A DNA stretch of 64,000 nucleotides from Phoronis australis (Eukaryota > Phoronida > Phoronidae): the NCBI GenBank assembly GCA_002633005.1, contig NMRA01000006.1, forward strand, positions 1,587,742-1,651,741, given 5' to 3'. The stretch's first letter is position 1. The number at the start of each line of letters is the position of its first letter. Both the position numbers and the translations under genes were made by a program. The notes below the pieces were generated by a model. The model was not told the origin of the DNA. It searched no databases and saw only the letters and a list, made by a program, of their open reading frames with translations. This document shows, in pieces, positions 53,961 through 64,000 of the stretch.

Positions 53961-55581
53961 CACTTTTTTCGAACTTGTGTAAAATTTCCTTTGAGTTGAT
54001 GTAAAAAGTTGAGTGACAAAGATCCTTGCTGTTATTTTGAAAACTGTTGGTGATTACGTGGCATTTAGTGTATCTGGTGAAGGTCAGTCTTTACTCGAAC
54101 CTTAGGTCTTGAATCTCCCAGACGTACGGTACATGCAAGTTGCAACTAATTGACTGCGAAAACGGACTCGTTGGCTGGAGAAATGTGGTTCCCACATTCG
54201 ATTGAATTCCCTCGTTGGCCGTTGAGCTACTATTAGCTGTGTAATTTGACATTTAAAATTTACATCATAAGACGGAGATGATTTTTTGAGCTCGCCTGGC
54301 TCGAAAGCTGATCCATCACTGCGGTTTGGTGATCTCACAGGGACCACTGACATTCACTGTTGGAGGACTGTGAGCTGCACATTTGTTGTTACATACTGGT
54401 TTGTTTTATCACCTGTTGAGACCCTGATTTTCCATTTTCAAAATTAGAGAAATCTTTTAAGAAAACGTAAAATTCCATTCTTTCCGTTTTATTACTCGGG
54501 AGATTCCGTTTCACTGTTTCGCAGTGGGAATGGAAATTGCCTTACCTTAACGTTTTAACCAGTAACTTAGTGTATGGCCTGTTGATTGGTAAGTATGCAG
54601 TTGGTACCAAAGTGTTGCGAGGAAAACGACTGTCAATTCTTTGCTTATTTCGAATTCGGTGAAGTTGATTGTTTTCAAGTTCCAAGTTAACTGTGGTCTT
54701 TAAGTTCCTAAGTGTTTCCAGTTTGTTCAAAATTAAATCTGTTGACGGCTTTGGAAATTTAGCTCTTCAATGTCTTATTGTGGTCGCTGCTTGACAAACT
54801 ATATTGGCTCATTCTTCATGTAATAAATAGTGCAATATGTCCGACTAGTGTAATTCTGTTTTGTTAAATTTATCCTCAAAAATAAAGATTAAGAACATTT
54901 TGGTCTATTTCAAGCGCAGTTTGCTGTGTGTAGATGTCATAAAACAAGATCTGCTAAAGTTCCGATTTGCAAAAAAAGGCAATCAGCCAATTGAAAAATG
55001 GAAAATGACTGTTTTCGTAATTATTTTTGCGCATTTAGTAAGTGGAGAATTGCAGTAGTTATGACTAACTGGAGAACTGCTTTATGATAAAATGTCTGAA
55101 CTAAACCATGTTTTACAATTATCAGTTGTTTGCAATACAGATTGCCTGTCACTGACATTTTCTGTGACCTGTGTACATACCTTAACCTGGGCATAGAAAT
55201 GAGCGGTTGCTCTGAAAAATTTGTTGCAAGGTTAGCTTTTGGTTGTATGGTGTTGACATCATTTAGAAGTACTTTAGGTTCAAATTTAGCCCAAGCTAAG
55301 TAGCGTAATGTCTAAGTCTTGGTAATGTTGCTTGTGATCTTGTAACTACCGGTACAAGAATTCACCTATAAATGTTTTTCATCCCAGTTCATGAGAGGGT
55401 GACCTTTATTGCTGAGTACTGGCAGAAAGATATTTCCTTGAAACACTCCATGTTATGTTTTGATGTTGGCTTTTGCCAGACATGACACATGATGTTTGTA
55501 TTTTGTTATTGGGACAATTCTCATGTGCTGTTGTTCATTGATTGTTCACTGGTGATAAAGTATTGATGTGTTGCAGTATGC

Positions 55582-55713
55582 GAACTTAAAGCTATGAGAC
55601 AGTGAACTTATAGCTATGAGACAGTGAACTTATAGCTATGAGACAGTGAACTTATAGCTATGAGACAGTGAACTTATAGCTATGAGACAGTGAACTTATA
55701 GCTATGAGACATT
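55582..55713. repeat. 22-bp minisatellite, 6 copies
   Basis: Unit gaacttatagctatgagaca + gt repeated six times. The first copy has one change (ttaaag) and the last ends att instead of agt. Confidence 0.95.
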
Positions 55714-55866
55714 GTTATGAGTGGTAATGAGTTGCCTATAAACTTCATTTGTCTTGTTATGCAATATGAGATTGGATCAAGGTGAATGCTGTTCAGATTT
55801 CTAGATGTTCAGTGTCTGCCTTTAGTACAACAAAACATGTTAATTTGGTACAAACACTGACATATT

Positions 55867-55978
55867 GATCATGTGGGTTTGATCAAGCGAGTCTGATCGT
55901 GTGGGTCTGATCACTTGGGTCTGATCACTTGGGTCTGATCACTTGGGTCTGATCACTTGGGTCTGATCACTTGGGTCT
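55867..55978. repeat. 14-bp minisatellite, 8 copies
   Basis: Unit gatcacttgggtct. The last five copies are identical and the first three are variant (gatcatgtgggttt, gatcaagcgagtct, gatcgtgtgggtct). It starts 153 bp after the 22-bp array. Confidence 0.95.
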
Positions 55979-58900
55979 GATAATCTAAACATTTCCTGGT
56001 TGTTCTCTATGTTTGTCTAACCGTTCTAACCCATCTACTTGTTGACTAACTTTATAAGCCAGACAGCCTAGAATAAGTGTAGTAGTAGTCTTTGCAGTTG
56101 AAAACTCCAATGTTTCAGAAGTGAGGGAATGCCAATGAACGTCCCTGAAGCGATCAGCAGCTAACCATGTCTGTAGTGCACATTAAGGCATTGTAACCCC
56201 CTTGGCATTTTTTCAGTTTCAATGGGGTATGGTCAGTAGTTGCTAAGTCTAATTTGAAGCAGTGACGATGATGGTAATGTTATCATTAATGGAAATTCCA
56301 AACTCAGGGCAAATTTTCAATTGATGTACATCACTTAGGAGTTACGAGGTATACAGTTTTTCAGTAGTGAACATTTCCTAACTGTTACAACGGAAGAAGG
56401 TGTCGTTTAATGTTTTTAAGTGAGTACGGTTTTTGGTGACACTTGCGATAAGAACAGTTGTCTTATTTTAGCCTCTAGGTGTCACTGCTAAATCAAGGTT
56501 CTTTAAGAAACAAAGTTACTGTCACAATAAAATCTATTTATCTAAGTTCTGTTTTTAAGAGAATTTCCCCAGATTTCCTCAGTGGTATTTGAGACCAGTA
56601 TAATAATTGTACCCTAGCTAGGTTGCTGAGTTCTAGTGAGTGATATAGTACACATGGCACCACTTGTATACATGAAATGTGCAGTTATTGTGCACTATTG
56701 TCTTAGCTGCCAGGATAGGTTAAGTTTCTCTTTAGGGCATCATCAGATGTTTTTGATAGGTAAAATAGTGCTGTTTTGAAATTTTTCAACTTTGCCGTAT
56801 CATTGCTGAAAAAGGCCGCGGAGAACACTGAATGTTGGCAGTACTGAATGTTGGCAGTGCCTTTCCTATTTTTTTAACTGGTCTCCGGTCAATTGTATGC
56901 CGCAAGTGCTGGAAAACAGGTCTCCAAGGACATGTTAAAACAGGTCACGGAGAACACTGTGTAGTGACCAGTTTTCAATCCCTCTTTCCTGGTTCGGTGT
57001 GTGTTGGTAGATATGGTTCTCCATCCCCTTGTATCACAGGATTCTCCCCTGGTTTTCATTAGGTTTCCACCAGCTGGGTGGATTTGTAAACATTGATTTG
57101 ATGTAACCTGTCAGTAACCCATTTGCTCTTTACCAATGTTGGAATGTTCCCCTCTAAAATCTAAAATTAGCCCTGTTTCACTCTAATAATACATTCCTAA
57201 CCATCTCCACATTTCCATAATTTGTTTTGACCAGATCTCTGTTGCTTCTATTTCCCTAAGTCTCATGAGGGGTGTGTATACTACATTGTGTAACTTTGTT
57301 TTAGGCTTCCTGTTCAAGAGGTCACATAACTGTTGTTCAAGAATGTGAATTTCTTCAGTACCTGAACGTGTCCCTGTGACAGGCAGTTGCCCCAGCACAG
57401 GTTGTCCCTAGGACATGATAATTGGGTATAAACGACAAAATAAAAATCGAACTGACACTTTATTGCTTTACGTAGCGTGTGCCCAATCAGTTTGTTCAAA
57501 AGATGGATGTTGTACTTATTAGCTTCACACTTGTGCAGTTTACTCTGTGTAGACATTCCTGCACTGAGGTATGGGCACAGAGACTCTCCTTTTCTCTGGT
57601 AACTGGTCTGTTGTGTGCACGTTCAGATGTCCATCGTTTTGTACGTGCTCATTAACCTAAACGAGTTGCAAGAATCGAGTAAAAATGACACGCTGTTCCT
57701 CTACAGACATAAATTTTTATTCGCTAAATGTGTAAACTTCATTGGGCTAATTGCTTCATTTATTTGCTTGTGTGTTTTCAAATGATGCTTGAGTAATGGC
57801 GGTTGTTCTGTTGATTGTATGCGATTGTTGGTCACAAATATCAAGTGGGACCTTTGTGCAGCGCAGTCCAGATGTACTGAGCTAACAAAGATGAATTGTA
57901 AGTTCTTTTATTCGGGCAATGTAGCAATGTGAATCATTTGAAGATCCTAGACACCGCACTGATGATTTGACTGCTTGGTATAGTGTTGTATTGGAAAATG
58001 GCCATCTTTCAGTTCTTTACTTAGCACTGAACTAGTTGTCAAAATCGCATTTTTTAATTTTGCTATGTAAGGCTGAAAAGGTAGACTATACTAAAATTCA
58101 TTGTCATTTCTTAATGGCTCTAACAAGTAGATCTTTAACTCAATTTGTTTAGAAATTTGAATAAGAAAATATTAAATTAATACTTTTCTGTCATATTGGG
58201 TGCTAAGGAAACATATATTTCAGGATTTTCTCGTACGAACTTAACTTTGAATCCAGGGAAGTGTCAGTGTAAAGGGCAAAGTTAGCTAAATGTTTCAGAG
58301 GGTCTTGTGAAGTATGAAGCATACTTAGATATTAAATCAAATGTCAGTGGTGGTAGAATGGAGAATTTTGAAGTAAAATTATCAAATGATGCCACAGTAT
58401 GAGTCGTTATTGACACCGACACCTGGTGATAGCTCCAATGACTCCAAAGTTAGTTTTTCATATTGCAGAGAAGTGTTCTGCTCTTAAATCCATCCCTGTA
58501 TTTTGAAGTTAACTTAACATTCTTAACTTCCATCCGAAACCAAAGTTAAAATAACATCCGTACAAACTGGCACTGGATAAAAAACATCAACCCTTTGACG
58601 ATGGTATGAATATCCCATTAATGAGGGATATATGATGATGTATTTGATCCGCAGTGGCTAACAGTACCGGTAGGTCATTCATAATTTGTGGTGAATTCAG
58701 CGATAGTCATGATCCTTGAAAAGGAAGTGTCGTGCTTGGCGCGGCACACATTCAATCAGCTATCATTTGCATAAATTGTGCACGAAGTACCTGGACTACT
58801 TACCTGGTGTTAATTGACATTTCATCCTCAAGATCAATGGAAGCTGTGTCATTAGAGGGCAAATGGAGAGAACTTAGAAGTTCATAACGACTGCAATAAA

Positions 58901-61900
58901 TGTTCCTGGAATGTTTTATCTACCCAGACACGCGTACTGCGTACCTTGATTCTCACAAGGACGTTTTGAAATGCAAGTTGAACAGTCTACAATTTTTTCA
59001 TTTGGCAAAACTACAACTTATCTCATCAATTTTCTGTCTCATTCATTTGCTTGGTTTTCTGGAAGTGAGCCTAATGCAGTCATGGTTTTTTCTTTACCAT
59101 CTGTCTTCTTTAGCCACAGCTGTTTCTACTGTCCATTTGTAACTTAAGATTAATCTTTTACATGTATGCCCAGTAAAAGGATAAAAACAAGTTAAGTACT
59201 GCTGAATCTCCTGAGTGGTGTGAGACTTCACCTTATCATGCTGTCTGATTGGCTGTGCTTGTGTTTTATGGGAGATTTTTATTTTATCTTATCGTGCACT
59301 GTTATAACCCTGGTAATGTGGACTGTATGAAAACGATGTCAATATCGAACTATGAGTCACATCTTTTTATTCATGGTGACACCCACAATGGAAAATAAAT
59401 CATTGTTAGTCTGTGTTGTAAAACACTAAAACATTGGTCGTTCCTATTTTTATAATAGGTTTATTTGTACGCCTTACATGTATTGTTTGATGATATATTG
59501 GGAAGTGAAAACCTCTTGAATTGCTACAGAATTCAGACCATCTTGGACTTAGTATCCAAGGTGCCTGCTTTGTGTTCTATGGCACTTTGCCAGATGTCCG
59601 TGGCAGTGGTAGTATTTGGAGACACCCTACCCCTTCAAGATTAACTTCAGAACAGATGGCACTTCACTGAAGGTGTTCCTTTTAATGGAAGCTTCCACTC
59701 TTAGCCCATGCACAAAATTTGGTGAAAATCTACAGCAATGTTTTCGCTACGTGTGTTCAAACAGGACATTGGTTGTTTGGAATGTTTTGAAGTCTTGAGC
59801 CATGCTTGAAAAGCTGAGAAGTTAGTATGAAAAGTGTGAAATTTTCTGCTTTAGAAGGGGAATTATTGAAATTGAGTAATGCATTGTGGTGCCTATTTTT
59901 TCCTAAGTTCGTTGTAAAAATGACAGATATTCTATGATTATAGAACTTTGTTTTTGTGAATTATTAGAAAGGATGGTTGGGATGTGAAAACATGGTTTAA
60001 CACGGAATTTGCACCATGTTTCAAATTTTGCTGTTTTGAGATAGCTTATTCCCTTTGGCTCTTGTTAAGCTGCACATGCCGCAAGAAATTTTCAGTTATG
60101 AAATGGTAAGTGCCAATTCTGTCCTGTAATTCAACTTTATAGCCTGACCCATGAATAAATTCAGTGGCTGAAGTTAAGAATGCTGGCTAGTTTCAAATAA
60201 ACAAGATTTGGTTTCAGGATGTTCAATGTACATAATGCTCAATTGTACATTCTGGATTATCTTTTGTTTGATACTTTCTACTTTGCTGCAAGCAACTCTA
60301 ATACCATCTCTGCTGTGGTGACACCTTTTGGGCACAAATTAATACAATCCACCCACTTTTTCACATCCAAAGACTCCCAACGTTCAGCCTCATGCTTGTT
60401 CAAACGACCCATTTTTCCAGTGAATAATTTTTTTTTTTCGAAACTGTTGATGAGGTAGTGATCATGTCCACACTTTGTTAAGTGTGGCATAACCAAAAAA
60501 AGTGGTTCCAAATCCAAAGGTGTCTTTGTGTCTTGGGTACGAGAATTGAGCTCCAATTTTACTGTGAATGTGTAAACGTTCTCTAAGCACGGCTTTTCAT
60601 TTTTGCCCCATCTTATAAAAACAAAGAAAAATTATAACGTTGGGTAAAAGTTGTACTTGCCATTGCCAGCGCACAGTACTATTGTTATTTTCTAATATGA
60701 AAACAAAATAGTGGCGAAAAATGTTTCAGTGTGCTTGCCTTTGCTCAGTCTTACCTCGTGTATGTGAATGTGGTGCGGTTGTGTTGAGCACCTTCATGGA
60801 AAGTACTGCATTGATAAGGTTACCCCGTCATGATAATGTTAAATTTTTGAACATTCAAAGTTTGTGCTTAAAAATATTTTTTTAGTGTTTCCTTATCCTT
60901 AAGACGTAGGTGCTTCAAAATCCTAACCACGCCAAGTTGACCTTACCACCTGTTTATAGTAGAAGGCCTATCAGTCATTGGCTTTGTGTTGACTGGAGAT
61001 GTTTTCATTTTTCTTGTCTGAGTGTGGACAGAATGGCAAAACAATTGGCTCTGCTTGCCCCTGTTGCTACAGCAGGTGCATGCCTCTGGAGTGGCGATAA
61101 ACTTACTGGTTCTGTTATGAGTGGCTACATAGGGGTTTAAAAAACTTCAACAGCAGATGGTTTTTCAACAGGTAGTGTGTGTTAGAGATGGGCTGTGTTA
61201 CTGATAAGCTATATCTCATATAGTGAGCTTTTTTATCGGTGATTACGACGTCTTTCTCTTATCACGGGCTCCTTCTCTGCCAATGTGCTCTTTCTATGAA
61301 GAGGGGCTCTTTTTCTGACGATGAGCATCTACTAATGCTTTAACCTGTAACACTAAAAAGAAATGTTGCAATTGTCGTCGTTATACTTGGCGTGTTCATT
61401 TTTTGAGAGTTCGGTATTCACCACGTACTTTGCACATAAGTAATTGCCAAAAATTTTTCAATGGCCAGTTACCTTTTTACAAGTATTGAGAACTTAAGCG
61501 AGTGTTATGACATCTACACGCCGCTGGCTATGCTTGTCTTTTACTTTTGTGAAGAAATTTAACAACATTAAGTTGTACTTGTCGATTGTCAGCCATATTG
61601 TCTGCAAAATTAGTGAAGAATTATGGTGCCACTTTTACACAGACAAAACAAGTTCAACGACACTTCATTATCGATTTCCAAAAATAGTGCACACTTGCTT
61701 TGAGGTGATATTTACATATGTTTATTGCAGCTGGAATTGATGATTTTTTAAAGCAATGCGGGCACATGTCTCTCTAAAAATAACCCCTACTTGACATTTT
61801 TTAACCCATTTTTCCACTGCTTTGGTTAACTCTGTTTTGCCCCTGTTCTCATAAGCACCAGTTTTGTGACATTTGAGAAATTCTGTTATAATTTGGACAG

Positions 61901-62036
61901 TTTGGTGAATTAAAAAAATTTCAATGTTAGATTTTGAGCGTCTCATGGTTGAGTATTACGTTTTACTTAGTACAGACCTTATTATGCACTTAGTGAAATC
62001 AATTTCCATCTTTCAAAGGTTTCTAACATGGTAACG

Positions 62037-62109
62037 GTGCCCGAATTTTGAGAACAAGTTTTCTCCACTGAATAACGGGCACGAAACTGGTTCTCAAAAG
62101 TAAGGGCAC
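62037..62109. repeat. Dispersed hairpin repeat, copy 2
   Basis: ttttgagaacaagttt (62046-62061) and aaactggttctcaaaa (62084-62099) pair with one mismatch, and gtgccc (62037-62042) pairs with gggcac (62104-62109). The loop tctccactgaataacggg matches the copy at 37135-37205. Confidence 0.8.
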
Positions 62110-63127
62110 GTTTTATCTGACTGTTGTCGCTAAGGTTGCTGTGAATGTCTGCAATTTTTCTAAACCTTGTGCCTTGGTAGCCATGGTTTTGAACTTAAAA
62201 ATGACGAAGCATTTATTTGTTGCTACTTGTCTTGAACATGGGATTTCTCTTGTTTGCCAAACAATGTGAGATTTTACCACGCCACCTTGTAGTGGCTTTC
62301 AGGAATGGTCCTCATGAAGTGCCCAGGAGTCAAGTGTTCCATTGCATAACACAGAGACTGTGGCATAAACACATTGAGAACTCAACTCTTCATTCATCTC
62401 AATAAGTAAGCTGATGAATGCTGGTGTATTCTGACAGTGCATACTTGAAATACCCCATGAGGACTCCTGGGAGATGAGCCCTGTGATAGGTCATTGTCAT
62501 CTTTATTGCCCATTGTGGATAGGTTGAATGACTTCTGACTATATGACTATGACTGCTGTTGAATGAACTACCATGACCCAGTCCCAATGGGGTTGTCACT
62601 GGGCTTGATTTGATATGGGTTACTAGAGGGAGGGGGAGCTAAATAAAGGCCCATGGACCGTTAATTAATGTTTTCCACGGTTTGTTGTTTCCTAAAAGGA
62701 ACAGTGTCCGCGAGTGTCAACGAAAGCAAATCTTTATGAGAAACAGTACAGAGTTTGTTACAGCATTTTCTAGTTACATATGAGTAACGTAAACCTAACT
62801 GGTACACATACTATGGATGTTGCTGTCCGTGGTGTCAGTGGGTGACCGTTTGAATCTCGCCTACCAGTATGATAGATTTGGAGTGCAGGTGCTCATACAG
62901 GATTTCAAAAATTGGTCATTGAAAATAGGTTTCCCCGATTTCTGTGGGAAACCATTGTCAGTAGCACCTGACTGCTGGTTGTATGATCCCATGCCAAAAC
63001 TGTTGTTACAGTTTTGTATGGTACATGTGTCTACATTACAGTTTATCCCATATTACATCATATCTTGACTTATGTTTTATGTTGTTAGCATGTTACTTAA
63101 CTTTACTTCACCGATTACCGTCCTCAT

Positions 63128-63350
63128 CTGGGCTTGGAATTTCCATCTTTTTTAGTTTCAATTTCCTCTTACTTGATTTCTAGTTCCTTCTTTTTTGTCC
63201 TTTTGTATCGTTATTTTGACCATATTCGTGCAAAAATGTTTACTTCACTTAAATTTTACAACACAATTTTTTTGTTTCACACAAGGGTATTTATTTATTT
63301 ATTTCACCTGGAAAATTTTCCTTTTTTGTCATTGGTCATTCCAAGCCCTG
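63128..63350. mobile_element. Short hAT-like element related to 1177-1673
   Basis: The left end ctgggcttggaatttcc and right end ttttttgtcattggtcattc + caagccctg match the element at 1177-1673 (27 or more right-end bases identical). The interior is different and AT-rich. The left terminus carries A to T at the second base, and no clear duplication is visible. Confidence 0.65.
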
Positions 63351-64000
63351 CCTGATGCTGAACCTGGTGTTCTGGTTAAGGTGTCTTAATTTGAGTGGGA
63401 TTTCCATTTGGTTGCCTTGGACACTTGCTAAGTGAAGGCCTTGTTGGAACTTGGAGGATGTGATGAAGTTCAGCAAGCTGTTCAGGACCAGATTCCAATA
63501 ATCACTGTAAACTTCCGGCAATAACTGTTTGACTGTTGGTCACAGTTTATGTTTTTAAAGACAAGTTTCATTCCATGGAATATTGGCGCGTGTTTACAAT
63601 TAGTCAAATATGAACATTAGGACAAACCCAAAACACCAGGAAGCGTTAGCAATTCAGTCTTTATTTCAATGTCTTGCTGAAGATTGATTTCTTTTCTCTT
63701 TATGAACTTCTGTGTAGTATTATGTTTGATTTAACACCTTCCCCGCAGGGGTTCATTCTGGGTTTTAGGAATTGGGCGTCAAAAATGGGTTTGCCAAAGT
63801 TTCAGGATGTTTATGACCAATGACTTGTGACTGCAGTTGAATACCACTCTAGGTCAGATTACTGTTATAGTGCGGCATGTTTCCTGTGAAATTGTGCCAT
63901 TTGCCCAAATAATGTTCTTCGGACACGGTGGTCGATTTTGAAAAATTGACCAGTTCATGGTTTCATAAGAAGGGAGCTTTTGCATTAGTAATTGTCAACC

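Overview
This window is animal nuclear DNA. Genes are split by GT-AG introns of about 0.2 kb to over 12 kb, the sequence is AT-rich, and it carries Pol III tRNA genes, LINE remnants and many short DNA transposons. The gene set (leucine catabolism, an astacin/EGF/CUB protease, Scribble) and the repeat types fit a marine invertebrate. An anthozoan cnidarian is my best guess, but nothing here proves it. Most long open frames are not genes. The real coding signal is in short exons, which I assembled by splice site, phase and family resemblance.

Layout. (1) 397-4822, plus: the last four exons of isovaleryl-CoA dehydrogenase (IVD), entered from the left edge. Its introns hold a hAT-like element and a 13-copy minisatellite that ends 16 bp before the last exon. 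(2) About 7250-22700: a serine tRNA cluster on both strands with six intact-looking genes (two each with anticodons AGA, TGA and CGA), several tRNA relics, a tandem duplication, and MITEs. (3) 21114-34546, minus: a complete 11-exon secreted astacin metalloprotease of 485 residues (signal peptide, pro-region, furin-type site, catalytic domain, EGF, CUB), with a TATA box at 34587-34594. The last serine tRNA gene and a tRNA pseudogene lie inside its final intron. (4) 34600-51509: no gene I can support; scattered MITEs and some weak open frames. (5) 51510-51917, plus: the first two coding exons of a Scribble-family LRR protein. From 51918 to the window end I see only intron-like sequence, with a LINE 3' end, two minisatellites, a hairpin repeat and a second hAT-like element.

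The three protein genes have unrelated jobs: mitochondrial leucine breakdown, extracellular proteolysis and epithelial polarity. The unusual content is in the spaces between them: the birth-and-death serine tRNA cluster, TTAA-flanked MITEs that carry tRNA-like promoter modules, a MITE nested in another MITE with an unfilled relative elsewhere in the window, and a minisatellite that multiplies a splice branch-point-like motif.
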